Assembly: GCA_936450465.1 (NCBI GenBank)
Contig: OW388303.1
Coordinates: 11,253,021-11,317,020 of the forward strand
Length of the DNA stretch: 64,000 nt
Source: Gibbula magus
Lineage: Eukaryota; Mollusca; Gastropoda; Trochida; Trochidae
Direction of reading: 5' to 3'
Part shown: positions 23,738 through 38,700 of the stretch, in pieces
How the letters are laid out: each line of letters starts with the position of its first letter
How positions within the stretch are numbered: position 1 is the first letter of the stretch
Position numbers and translations under genes: made by a program
The notes under the pieces: model-generated
The model's input: only the letters and a program-made list of their open reading frames with translations
Databases searched by the model: none
Told to the model about the DNA's origin: nothing

Positions 23738-26700
23738 CTGTAACAGATAGAAATGCTTCAGATAGAGACACAATCTGAATGAGTGGAATCTGTTAAAATC
23801 ACAGTTGACAGTTATCTGACTTTCTGATTGGTAGAAATCAAATTTGTGCTGAATGAAATTATTCGTGCAATTCTTTGAAATGACTAGAGGCAAAAGATGA
23901 ATCTTCAAAAAATATTCCTTCAGCATTCAATATTATTAAATTACATATATAATACAACCTCAAATAAAAAAAATCTTAGTTTTCTAGATTTAAAAGATGA
24001 ACATCTACTTCATTTTTACACTGACAACAGTTAAGAATAGATTATTATGCGATTTTTTTAAAGCACAATGTATAATATATGCAATACGTTATAAGAGTCT
24101 GTTCCAAAGGGTTGGCATTGTAAAAATGAGTTGATCATCCATAAAATCTTGTCTTCTCCATACACCAAGTTCTAGCCTCTCAAACAATTCAAATGTGCAT
24201 ATTCATCAAGTTGGTATTGTAGTAGAGTCAAGGATATTTATGGATGATCAACTTCTTTGTTTAACAATGGGGATGTTTTGGTATAGATCCTTAACATCTT
24301 CAAATTGTCCTTTTATTGCCTCGATAATGGTATAAGGACCTACAGTTGGACCCCGTTTATCCGCAGTTTTGTCATGTTTGGAAATCCTCTGGTAAGCATT
24401 TCGCGCAGTTAAGTGGATCAGCAATTGCACAGAAATAGAAAGAGAAGATTTTAAATACTACCGTGCCGATGACCTGGTTTCCGGATATACGGGGTCTGGG
24501 TAAACGAGGTCTGATTGTATACCGAAAAGTCATGAGTTGAGGTGATTTGACAGTTCACAAGTGTGTGAGTGAGTGAGTTGGGGTTTAACACCGCTTTCAA
24601 GAGTATTCCACTTATATCGTGGCTGTTACTATCATGGCAGGGAGAAAGCCCGCAACGCCATGTGGCTATGCATTGCGGTGAAACCTGCGAGCAGCGGCTG
24701 GAACTAGCGAACCATGGGTGGTACTACGCTGAAAACAGTTCACAAACCTCTCTGTGAGGACTGTTTCCTGAGTCTGACAGTGTCTCCTGGTCGACTGCCG
24801 CTGTAGGAACAACACGGACACACAACTTCCTCCTCTCGGTCGCATCCGGCGATATGTGCTTCTGTTCAACAAATCAATTACTTTTCAAACTATCTTTACA
24901 ATAATCTTCTTTAACATGAAAATACATTCATTACCTTATAAAAAATTTCTTTCAAAATGGAAAATGGAAATTCATAAAACGACCTGTTTTATTTTTTAAT
25001 AATGATAACAATTCACTTATCTTACACATTATAAGTCTTTTGTCTAGTATCTTATATCTTTTATCGAGGGATACACCTCATTGGCCCTTGAACACCGGAT
25101 GTCACTATTCCATATACAATCACAATCAAATAACCAATACTGCTTTAGGCCTGTTCTTTGCTACAATAAGTAGTTACAACTTAAACACTCCTATAGGTGA
25201 GGTGAGGTGAGCTGGGGCTTAACACCGCTTTCAAGAGTATTATGGCAGGGAAAAAGCCAGCAACGCCATGTGGCTATGCATTGCGGCTGGAACTAGCGAA
25301 CCATGGGTGTTACTGCACTGAATTTCAGTGTAGCATAGCACCTTAACCTTACTGCGTGTAGAACAGTTCTCTACTGCAGACAAAGTTGCCATGCCCCTGG
25401 CGGGATTCGAACCCCAGACGTCTTGATCCAAAGCCGAACGCGCTAACCTCTGCGCTATCCTGCCCCAAAAACAACTCTAAAGCAGCAACATGGAATGGTG
25501 TATGTATCTATTGTTGAGATGATATGACTTGGGTGTTCTCATCTTGCAACAAGAGTTGAACACACATATTTCTAACAACAAGTGAGAACGTGCCTTTAAC
25601 ATTATCAAACGTACAACTTCCTGAACAAGACACAAGCAGAGTGACAAGATTCTTTCCGTCTCGCTGAAGTTCTATCACAGGGAGTCAACTGTGTGTTACT
25701 CTACCTGCAACTTGCTGTCTTCATCTTCATTCATCTTGAAACAACATATTTTTTATTTCTCTCACCTTGAAGAATGCATAGAGTTCTGTCTTGGAGAGAC
25801 TTTTCAGATGTTTCACCTCAACATTATCTGGAAAAATACAGGAATCAATGTGAAACGGTCAGTATACAAGTCTTGGACCAAATCAAGGACAAATTGTCTT
25901 TCAAGTTTTTATAGTCTCGATTTTATGCTCAATTGATTCCGATACATGTACATAGAGGTAATAAACTGTCATTCTTGTGAAAAATGCATTACACGTGAAC
26001 TTTAACAATAATTATTCAGGGCAAAACTGTACGTTATTAAAAATACATTGGTTGAGACTACTTAAAGAACTGAGTAATAGTTTGACAAGGACCTACAAAC
26101 ATCTATATATCATTGAGTTTAGCAAATGCTAGGACTTGATTGCCAGAATAAGGGAGGTAACTCAAATTATTACAAGGATACTACATAAATGGAACATTTG
26201 CTTCTTCTGCTGAATGTCAAATATTTCATGAAAGTCTTCAAAGAGTTTTAAGCAAGGAAAATTGAAAGGTCTTTATTAACAAGGATCATGCACTTTGTCC
26301 CTCATCCTAGTCAAAATTAGTCAAACATATGTGATTTAATTTGAGTTTTTATGATCACCTAATATGCTATTGGCAAAAGAGGGAGTGAGTTATTGCCTAA
26401 CTGGTTGGGCAGTATCACAGCCATTAGCAGCAAAGCTATTTGCAAAGGAAACCAGCTTTCTAAATCTCAACATTTTAAGAAGAATTAATAGGTTTTTATT
26501 CAAGAACATAAGACTTCAGTTTCATTGAGCCAGTGATTCTAAAGAAATTGTTGAAAATGCAAAACATTTCTGGATTGGGGCGTTCACAGTGAGTTTCTAA
26601 CAGGAGTAAGGATTCATTTCTATAAGTATCATGCAACAAATGACAATAGACAAGGTGCTTATTGACTGAAATATCATAAAGGGTCACCAAAGATCTTTAA

Positions 26701-29700
26701 ATTGCTAACATCAGTCTCTCACACTAGAAAGATTTAGGAAAAAGGTTTGGTCAAGATGCCAATTTATGTTTTCAACCAATAAGCTGGGTTAAATATTGCA
26801 GTCATGTGTTTATCATTTAGATATAAAGATCTTAAAACTGGACCAGGTAAATCCTAAATATCTACCTCTGTCAAAGTGGTATACTTTCTCTTCAATTTCA
26901 TCGAGGTACTTTGAATTTTGTGAACTCATTTTCTTGGGTTTCTCCAATCTTCTTGTTTCAAGTGCTTTGACATGTTTCTCAAAGTCCTCATCTGATAGTT
27001 CTTGGAGGTAGGTCTGGAATAGGGTGTCAACATTTTATATTTGGTGGTATTGTAATCTGTCGATACTGTTTGCAGTAATACATGTATATCCTTGGATTAT
27101 TTCTTCAGGAATTCAGATTGTGACAAATAAGAGATCAAACTGGTATTATGTTAAATTTTGCTTGAACAAATTTTGATGAAACTATGAACGATATCATAAT
27201 AGAATTGATTATGATGTCACTGAAGAAGGCTGTTTTATGATAAGAGGATGTTTGCTGATTATTATTATTTCGTTGATCTGGAATAACATATGGGCAATAA
27301 AAAAATTATAACACATGAAAGCATGTCATGCAACAATAACATGGGCAAAAGAAAGTTTCACACTTATAAAAGCATGCCGTGAAACTGGTGCAATTTTGTG
27401 TTTAATGAAGTCGTTCCTTTTTAGTAAAAGTCATGCAGTTACCCAATATTGTAAAAGTTTCCACACATTGATGCAGAAATAGGTATGGCAAATCTTACGT
27501 CCATGGATTGAAGGAAGGCCTCAATGCGACTTTCTACAAAGGAGGCTGGTTTGTCGGACTGGACACAGACTCGCAACCCCTGAGCACCGTAGCTACGTCT
27601 CACTCGGGTCCAGACAATGTAACCTGGAGGGAGACAGAGACACATTTCTCAACAAAGTAGAAACCATGACTACAGAGGGTAAAAGAGCTGCAGAGTGGTC
27701 AACAGATTTAGTGAGAACACACACACTGCCTATAATTCATCATTCAAGGGCCGGTGGTTGCTAGAACTATTTCTTTGAACACAGGAGCCCCTCAAGACAA
27801 CCCTTGCTCTCAGGAAACAAAATCTTTTGTAAACGTGAGATGTAATTTATCCAGCTTCTACAGATGTAACAATATTGAAGATGAAATTTCGGATACTGAT
27901 GTTTATCAATTGGAAGGGCATTGATGCATAACCAAATGATGCCCATTGACATTTTGTGAATGAGAATCAGATGTTTCTCAGGTTGAAGTGGCCTCATGTT
28001 ACCGGTTCTGGACTCCTGATCCATTGTTCTAAAGTTTTCAAAATGACATATCGTCTCAACTTTTAAAGGCTATATTCACTTTCAGACCATTACATGTATT
28101 TATTGAAATTTCAACAAGCAAAACAAATTTGCCGATTTACTTTGCAATTGTTCCCATCTAAACTAAACAGCAATTGGCCAGCAGTTATTTAAAATATTGG
28201 TTCACTTGTTGGTTACAAACTTGAGTGTTATCAGTGGTCCACAGAGTCATGATGTCTACTCGCAGAAAGTACACCTTCTTGTTTCAATGTACAGTAAATC
28301 CTTGAATAATCACCTGCCTTGAACAAACGCCTGACTTGAATAATCATTGGGTTAAATTGAGCAAATGTAAATAAACTAATTGGCTATCATCTTTTCAAAA
28401 ATAATTCCGACATAAGGATATTTATACGAAGTTTAACCTCATGACATGCACTTCGTTTACAATATTCATAATATAATGTTTATGTTATGATTTAGAATTT
28501 CACATGTATATTATGTCTTCAAAAAATAATAATCGCCTGCCTCAAGTAATTGCCTGCTTTGAATAATCGCTGGGTCAAACCTGTGTTTGAAATTAATAAT
28601 TGCTCGGCGATTATTCGAGGATTTACGGTACATATAAAGCTATGAACTCACCTAGTTGTTCTTTAGTGCGCAGTGTATCGAAGGCCGGTTCCCCGATGAC
28701 CTGTTTGAGAAGTTCCAGTAGCCTGTTGCTGTGTGTGCTCTGCATACCCACCTGGTAGTACACGCACACACACGCACTCGTGTGTACGCTGTTCTCCATC
28801 TCATACACGTACCAGCTGTCTGGGGAAGTCAAGGCAGTTTGTGATCAACAAGGGACACTACTGTTTAGTTTTCTTCTTTCAAGTGGCAGTCAATCATTGC
28901 AAGCATATTCTCATATCTATGCTCCCTTTTACATTTGTTTATTTGCCTGATGAATTTGCAGCATTGATATTGTAAAGTAATCTTTATTGCAATAGAGATA
29001 TAGTCAAGTTCATTTTTTCAAAATTGCTGCCAATAATTTCATAGTTTTCTTCTTTAAAAATCTTCAATTAAAAGAGATGAAGTTAATATCTGATACAATA
29101 TTCCTGATAATAAGGGATTTTATATTCATGAAGGAAAATATTTGTTCTCAAAGTTAATAAAGAAGAGTTTGTGTACAAATACCACTAAATAACATTCAAA
29201 CATCAGAAATATACAAGTATTATTTTGCAACACATAGGTATAGTATTTCCTCAAATACAACCCAGGTCTCCTAAAAATAACCTGAGGTCAAGTACAACCC
29301 AGGGGTCATGGGGTACAGAGGTAAATACAACTCGGGTCTGGAATATGATGACCTTTCCTCGAATAGAACACAAGGGGTAAGGGGGTACTGAACGAAATAG
29401 AACCGAAACACGGTTGTATTCAGGGAAATACGGTACTACTCAACCTGAATGTATTAATTGTCTGAATGTTATCTATCGGTTGCAGAAGATGATGAAAACT
29501 AACAAAAATAAGCAACTAACTAACTGTTTTTACTTTTGAACTAATTAGGCAACTAACCAGGTGGAAGGTGCATCTCTCTGAAGAGTGGGTGTTGACTCGC
29601 TGGAAGGGGGCGTGTCCCAGCTTGATCTTGTAACACCTTCTCAACAACACCTACAGTCTCCATAGCAACCTTGGGTAAAATACATGACGCAACATTATTT

Positions 29701-32700
29701 TGTTACAATATACATGTAGGTTTGTCTAATAGGTAAATGAAGTGCACACATCACCTAAAGTCTCTTTTGGCTTTATAGAATAGTCATAGAGCCTGCTTAT
29801 ATTCATTTCTTTACTTGTTATATTCCTTTGTCATAGTTATTTAGGACAATTAGGTATTTCGAGAGCGAGTTTATACTGTAAATAAGGCATACGTGCCATA
29901 AAAATAGTATGACATGGACACTAATATGTTTGCTTATTACTAAAGTCAAGAAGGAAAAATCTTCTTTTGAGCATAGGCTGGTTACATGCCATTGACACAT
30001 TTAGGTGAGGTGATGTGAGATGAGTTGGGGTTTAATGCCCCTTTCAAGAGTATTTCACTTATATCGCGGCTGCTAGTATTATGGCAGGGAGAAAGCCCGC
30101 AACGCCATGTGGCTATGCATTGTGGTGAAACCTGTGAGAATCAGCTTGACTAGCAAACCATGGGTGGTACTACGCTGAAATTCAGTGTAGGATTGCACCC
30201 AAACCTTACTGCGTGTAGAACAGTTCCATTGACACATTAAGAACTAATGTGATGTCATAGCAATGTTAATAATATTACATCTGTGACATATTGGTATCTT
30301 TCCCTAGGGCATCGCACAAACAATAATAACTCTGATCTGTTTGCTCTTGTAGGTAATAAAAATGTTTTCTGTACAGGGCACTTATCACCCAAAGTGAGGT
30401 GACCTGATCGACAGGGGAGTTTATCAAAACCTAGATCCTTTAAAAGTAACCAACCCACCTGTTTTGTCACATTTCCATAAACCAGGCCTTCAATATAGAG
30501 CCGGGTCCTAAACAGCTGGATGAAAGCTTGCAGCTTGTCTACTGTCATATCTATCAACAAACATGGTTTAAACATAGATTTTTTATCTACATGGGTTTCA
30601 GAGATTTTGATTTTTCATGATAATGAATTAGGATTGGTGGAGATTACCTCCAAAACATTCAAGGGACAATGAAGATGAATATTTTACAGCCATTCTGGGG
30701 CATTTATGTGTGCAGGACAGACATATGCCATGACCAAATGCTGTAATTTATTACATTTTAACAATTTACAACACTATTTGATGAAAAGTTGAAAAGCTAA
30801 CACAGGTAAATAAAAAAATTGTCGATCCTCAAATATTAACAATGTGGCAAACAAATGACAAAAATAAACTATAATATCACCTGCAAGATAGGCAAGAGAC
30901 TCTTCTTTAGTCCAGAAGGTGTCGGCCATGATGTGGGACAGGCTGTAGGTGGCATGGTAGTGAGGCTGCTCTGCTCTGAAGTTCTTGTACGATCTCTCCA
31001 ACTGGAAAATAAGAATGCAAAATGTTAATTTAACACACCTTAACCATTCTTGCTGACTGTATAACTGGAATAAAACATATCAACCCTTTATTCATGCGGA
31101 TGCAGTTTATCACTAGCTCCATAGTCTATCACAGATTATTCTTGGTAATATTGATTCTTGAGAATGGGTCACCTAGGAAAGATCAGTACCAATTCATTCA
31201 GGTGAACGACATGAATTGGTTGTCATATATGTGTTTATTACCTACAGGGGAAATCATATTTGAGGTTCATATTTTTCATGCGATGTCCTAGGTCACAACA
31301 TCATATCATGGTGATGTGACGTCATAAGCAATGTTGTGATGTCACTCTTTGTCTATGACGATGCAATCTAAATGCAGCGCATGCAGTTAGCCAGCCTATG
31401 CTTTAAAGCAGAGTACGTTTGTATGGTTTCATGACTTCAGTAATACATAGAACATTATTTGAGCATATATATGTGATTGTATATTTACAACACTGGTGTT
31501 GAATATAATACATAGAACATTATTTGAGCATATATATGTGATTGTATATTTACAACACTGGTGTTGAATATAATACATAGAACATTATTTGAGCATATAT
31601 ATGTGATTGTATATTTACAACACTAGTGTTGAATATTCGTATTACCAGAGCGAGAGCATGTGTATAGCAGAAACATTCATAATATATGTAGCAGTTTGAT
31701 ATAGCAATTCCTTAAAAGACTGGCTTTGTAGTCAAGCACAGACACTACAATATTCTTGTGGGTATAAGTCAAGCTTAACAACACCCCCACTTTTTGGAGG
31801 GTTGTGCTGGCTGGGGTGATTGTCAAGTTAAAGCCCACACCCCAATTTTGTATTTTGTATGTGAGAGAATGGCTTATGATTAACAGTTGAGGTAGGTCAT
31901 GTGTTGATAACATACCTTTTCTTTCTGGATGTTGAATCTCTGAGGATCAATAACAAAGTTTGCCATCTTCTCCAATATCTTCTCCAACAGGAGAATCTGT
32001 TTGTCACTGTATCCACTTACACTGATCTGCAACAACCAGTAACATGGGTGTTTATGTTTAATGTCATCAAATTCAAAACTGATAAAAGAAATATCCCAAA
32101 GGCATTTCAGAGGGAATTAATCAGAAAAGCTTCTTTATTTTGTAGCAAAAATATGTTGGATATTTAGACCATTTGCAAAGAAATTTCAAAAGAAATTTTA
32201 AAGGTAATATTGTTTGAAATTTCCAAATAAATCTTTTTGAGAATATTTTAAACATGGCGTTGTTCACTGACTTCAATTCCATGTCTGTAGTGGGAGAAGG
32301 AGTAAGAGAGACCGGCGAGGTAGGCGGAGTATGTGTACTCGGTGAGGGCGTCGTCCATCAGTGAGGAGAAGAGGGACATCATACACACACTGCCTGGGTC
32401 AGAGTAGGCAATTGGGCTGTATAGAGACAGAGAGAGGTCAGTGGTCAAAACAGCTGCCTGCTCGTCAGTCAATTGCTGGTTAGTTTCTGATGTGGCCAGT
32501 TGGCCTGTCAGGCTAGTTTAATTTTTGATAGACCGAGTGTCTAAACACTGCAGTGCCTGGCTAATTCTGATAAGGGCTGGTTGATATTCTAACCAAAAGC
32601 ATTGCACTGCCATTAAAGTGTGAAATGAATTTCGCAAACTGATACCGTAGTGTCGCGGGTATAAGACCAGGGGGCCCGGCAAACAAACATCTTGAAAACA

Positions 32701-35700
32701 TGGGGGTGGGCTAGTATACGAGAGAGACCCCAACTCATGAGACCGAATCCAAGATGGCGGCTCGGAACTAACACAAATAGGCAAGGCATGTTACCGGCAT
32801 AAAGAATATTGTACTTTGATGTTTCAAGTCTTTTAAACATAAACATAATATTATTAATATTCATTCATGTTATTTTTTATATATATGATAATTATATTAT
32901 GCACTTAAACATCATTTTTGTTTTTCAGAATTGTATGATCGGCGACTGGAAAAAACATGAAATCATTGCCATTAATATTTTTATTTATGAATTTTGTATG
33001 CCATGTGTTTGGTTTAAAATGGTGTACAATGAATAAAAAATATAACATTCTTGAGTTGCGTTGTTGATAGTTGTGTACGTAGCTGACAAAATAATCCGGG
33101 AAAATTTAAATGTTGGGAATAAATTTAGCTACTCACGTCATCAAACATCGATGTAAGTTACACGTCCCGATTTGCTATTCATCATTACATAGCTTAATTA
33201 TGATGTTGTCAATAATGTTTATGACAATTATGTACGTTATTTAGTCATAAATTCCAGAACAAATATCGTAATTTGCTTATGAACAATTTACAATTCAGTG
33301 TTGGAAGCGTCAATGCATGTCGACTGAAATGGCTTTTTTTTCAAAGGAAGTACAATATGATTGGTTGTTATATTAGTCTCGACCAATCAGAGCAGACTAT
33401 CGTCATTACGGAATTTCCTTCCCGCAAGCGTGGTGTCACTCTCTAACACACACGATCTGTCACTAGGCTACATCATGTTGTTTAGGATATTGTTTTGATG
33501 TTTTATTTCATAACATAACATAAACACGATATTTATTTATGTCATTATGTTTATAAAATCGTAACTATATTCGTTTAACGCACAAATACATCGTGTTTGT
33601 TTTTCAGGTGAGTAGCTACGATCAGCAAAGCCATGATACTCGAGTAACTTTTTCTGTGAAATTTGTTATTGCCGTTGAATTAAAAAAATTGTGTACCATG
33701 AATTAAAACGATAACAATAAGCTGTGTTGTTGACAAAAAATCAACAAAATGTTTTCACTTTGAAGGTCGATTATTCAAGAACGAGTGCAGAATATAACGA
33801 AACAGATGGCAGATTATTGCGTCGGAACGAATGGCTAATTACTTATGCGAACTCTCATTGGTGGCTAAAAGGGTGTGTCATCGATTCAAAATCTCATTGG
33901 CTGATATATTTGGCGACTCGTAGACATACGGTGCTTACTTCCTGGTTCGAATCGAAGTATTTAGACACTTCAAAATGATACGAAAAGAGGACAAACACAG
34001 AAAATATAACAAATATTTTATTTCACAACTATCTTCAAATCGTTTCCCTCAAGTGATTGTTTGAAAGACAAAAAGTTTGTGACGTTGTTCGCTCCAAATA
34101 TGGCGGTCATGACTAAACACGTGAGATAAATTTATGTCAAATATGTGTACAGATGCCATTTTCTACTTGAATGTTATAATAACTTGACTGCATATCTATA
34201 TTTTACTACCATATCATAAAATGAAAATTCATTTAGCCTATTCGTTTATGGTGTTTGATATTCTTTTTAATAATTACGGTATCGTAACTGCACGAGACTT
34301 GACAGCTCGCAGGGAAGTACCAAGTTCATGTTGTGTTTTGATTTACGTAGGCCTACACAAATATAATTAATGAAAGATATAACCCAAGTTATAAAATAAT
34401 ATTATAGATATATGTAATGGATCCAATTATTAAAATATATACGATAATTAAACTGTCACAATAAGAATATGAACACATAACACAAGACGATAACATGACA
34501 AATCAAACTTTATTGTATGTCCGAGAAATGAAATCTGTGCATGAATAGAGACATCGTTGGACTATGGAACATCTGTCAAAATGGGGGGTGGGCTATAACT
34601 AGGGAATAAGCCCAACAAGGACAATCCTCTTAAAAGTGGGGGTGGTCTTAGGCTCAAATATGGACTTATACCCGCGACACTACGGTAGTGATAGTCAGAA
34701 AATAATGTATAAACAATATTTCTGAAAGCTACACAGGAACATCATTATTTGTTGAGAAGCAGTTTCTCCTATATTTCTTCACCAAAATTACTGTTTGTTT
34801 ACTTTACTAATTGGTGTTAAACCAGTCTGAGAGGACAATTTACAAGAATCATAACTCCTTAGCAAGAGAGTAATCTGAGATTGGGAACTAGTTTTCATTT
34901 AACAATACACATAAATAAGAAGAGTAATACAAGTAATTTCTACCTGTACAGAGTAAAAGATGTGAAGGCCTTGGGCAGTCGGAACTCATCGTCTTGCTTG
35001 AACCACAGTCTAACAAAGTCAGTGTTCTGAAAAACAGGATAGCAAGTATGATAGTCTTATTTTTTTCTGTATATTCAATTGGGATAATGTCAAGACTAAC
35101 ACTAATTCCAAGGAGAACCTACACACTGGTTTTTATACTTCACCATTCAAGCTATGTTCTTGCATGAGCTAGAGCTTTTGATTATGTTCTTATTCCATAA
35201 TGACCAGCTCAGCTTTTTTACCAGTTTCTTATAATAACTGATTTTATTTCAAAATCGTTCTCAATGTGCAATATTTAGAATCTTACTCACCTTAATTACT
35301 GTTGGATAAGATGATACCTGAAAAAAGCAAAGCAGGTGTTATTTTGAAATTATAAATATTTACAGAAAATCTAAGATAGAAGATTATTGACACTGAAATT
35401 TAAGCAAATAGCTGCCTTCTACTTGGACAAACCAAGATGTTAACCAAACAAAACTGATAGCTTCAAAGGATAATTGAGAAATATGGATACATTCATGAAC
35501 ATGAAGACCCATGAAGTTTTTCATTCAGAGATTACAAAATGAAAATTGACAAACCTCACTCCTTGGTACCAGGTCCAGATTTTCAGGTATGAACTCATTT
35601 CTGTCCGGTAGACGTAGGTTGTCATGGAAACCACAGCCTTCCCAAAACTGAAAATAAACATATAGATATCAGAGAAATATTAACAAAACAACATCTACAT

Positions 35701-38700
35701 GTAGTCTAAAGGTTTGTGTCCGTAGTTTGCTCCGTCCGTATTCTGCTCCCTTCCTTCCTGACCATTGTCAACATCCACTCACACAGACCAATACATGTAC
35801 CGTTCTTTAATATCAAACACACTCAGAGTGACTCTCGAGAGACAGAAACATCTCAAACACAAATATTTTAAATTTTTTGTTACCCGATACTCTAAAAAAA
35901 ATATTGTCACAATTTTTTGAGGAATCTTCATGGAGATTGAATGAGTTAGTAATTTCTATCATATATATAAAATCTCCATTTACTTACCTGTCTCTTCTCC
36001 TGTGAGAACAGATGGACCCCGTACTCTGTTCCATACTACTTACAAATCACTATTTTCTTACCTTTATCTTCTCCTGTGAGAACTTTTCGACCCTGTACTC
36101 TGTCCCATACCACTTCTCCGTCATGTCCGTCCTCCCCTCAAATTTCTTAGCCACGACCATCACACTGAAGTAAACACCTCATGAGTGAATTCAACATCAA
36201 TCCTTTATGTCATTCAATAACAACGGTACATGGAGACCTATCAAATAAAAACTCTTCCTGTCTGCAAATGTCATAAATGTATCAAACCATCATGTCTTAA
36301 ATCATTTCATTATGCCTCTTAAAGGAGGTCTATGCGGGATAATTAAAACGATCCACGAGTAATTACCACCACAGCGTGCCGAGCCGGAAATCTCAGTTAG
36401 CGTTCTCTCTACTCAGCGTAGTTTTGTCTGCGCAATCCTACGCGCTCCTAATCTTCTCGCGTCTGACCCCTCTCTCGCTTTACTCAACGGTGAAACGGAG
36501 TGTCTATAATTCGAGCTCGTAATAATAGCGTTATTTACCTTTTTGCGTTGTGTTCATAATAATAATAATTAGCCCATAATGAACCAAGTTCAAATGTGGA
36601 TATAGTGATATACTGATATGAGCTTATATTTATTACAATACAGACCATTTCCCTTTTCTATTATTGATATCAAACTCATATGTGTATCGCAAAATAAAAG
36701 AATTATATCAAATTGGTTCGCTTATCTGATATTTAACTACATTAAACCTATTTCACCCATAAAAGGTTTCAGACATAAAAGGTTAGAGTAGCGCAAACTG
36801 ACCGAAGCTTGGACACTGATCCGATTCAAATATTATGAAAGACTGTATAATAAATAATAATCTTTAAAATGTCAATTTCAGCAAATCAAAATATTGGATA
36901 GAAAGTATTTTACTCGATTTTACATAGATATTTCAGAATTGCTTTAGATTAACCGAACAAAAAAAACGGTTAAAGTTGCGTATATCAGTTCGGACAAGAT
37001 TGACCTTCCTTCGGACCCTACAACCCAAATGTTCTGGCATGCGTCAGTGGTTTAAACTATTCACCAAACTGATTCTTTATATCCTTAAACACATGGATAA
37101 TAGTCCAGGAACAATACATTATCCCTAGTTAAACTGTTTGAAGTAATTTGTCATTTATTGAGAGCATGCTTTCCTATTTAAATTTCAGCAACTGCCGCAA
37201 ACTTTGTTAGAATAAATGATGTCGCAATCATTTTCGCAGGTATGCTGCTGCATAAACGATGTGAGCGCTTAACTGATAATTAATTAACTTAATGTTGTTG
37301 TCATATGTGATAATGTAATATTTCTACATATTTCCATATTTTTTCCGCGGTCATTTAAAACTTTACAAGTGGTTACAAAGAAAATGTAATAGTGTCCAAA
37401 TTATTTCATGAAACCGTTAATTGAACCTCACGCAATTGCTAGTTTTGATAAAACAAAAATATATCAAACTATCAATAATTCATAAAAAGAAAATACAAAT
37501 AAAACATATTAAAAAGAACATTTGGAAACAAACAGATTGCATTTATTGCAGATATTATAGCGTCAGCTGGAAGTGAAAAGTCTCCGAAGTTCGGGCGACT
37601 TCTACAGCTGGTGACTTCTTTCAGTTTGCCCTATGCGTAACTTATAAAAAATCAAATATTTTAAAATGTGGTAGAAATGAAAATATCACCAAAAGACTTC
37701 ATTACAGGGACATAGCAATGCTAATTGAATGCTAATTGAAAGGTATCTGGCTCCGTGTAATGATGTGATCACAATCTGCGACGTTACATAATTGTGGTAT
37801 TTGGTAGTGTCAGTGGAGACGACAACCGCTAATATACAGGAAATGCTGCTGACATAACAGACAATGTGTATTGAACACTGTTATGTGTACATATATTCAA
37901 GTAGAACCCTGGGGATGAAACTTCAAAGCATTATATGTAAGCTTTCTATTGCCAAATCGCATTGCAATTGTCTCCAGTCTGGCTAGACAATTTGTCGATT
38001 GCAAAGTTTCTCTGCACGTTGTATACACTACTGACTAGATAAATGACACACGACTTGCATGTCAATATATTGTACATTTAATTTGTTATAAGAAGGTTTA
38101 TGTGAACAGTATTAACAATTCAATGACTGTTTAGCAATACATTTATAAAACATGTATTCAACATTGTCGGGATAATCTATGTCAAAACAAATTTGCATAT
38201 TTATTGACATTGACAGAGTATATTTATATGTCCAAGTTGGGGTTTATATATTTCAGGATTAAAACATCACTATCAATAAATATATCACTATGGAATAATT
38301 TCAAAATGCCGCTGTTTTGTCCAGTATGTATGATGTACATTCATAGAGACTGAGTGACATGAACAATGCTGGGGTTTTTTTTTTACAATATTGAAGTTGT
38401 TACCTACAAAACTTGTTGAACATGTTTTATGAGTTAAAATACATCTTTTACATATATTTTACTACAATGGTTTCTTAAATTAAATATCTGTCATTCCTTA
38501 CGAAAATAGTTTTGCTTTATGAAGAATACCAAATGAATTAATAGTAATACATGTTAGCATTTTTTGTTTATTGTAATCGTTTTCCCCCCACACATCTACA
38601 CATCTAAAGTCCGATAAACCCAGTGTAGTGCCCTTGGGGATCAAGGAATCGATCCCGGATTTCCAGTAAAATCGTCTGTCCAAGACGTCCAAACCTCTGC

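Larger units (their letters stand above)
23738..25614 (-). other. IDE intron 27
   Basis: Holds an inverted pair of repeat ends (about 24,120-24,310), two SINE copies and no recognised exon. Confidence 0.6.

Noticed and set aside
25388..25466. A functional tRNA gene
   Set aside because: The A and B boxes are there, but the sequence continues into a SINE body and is tRNA-derived, not a stand-alone tRNA.
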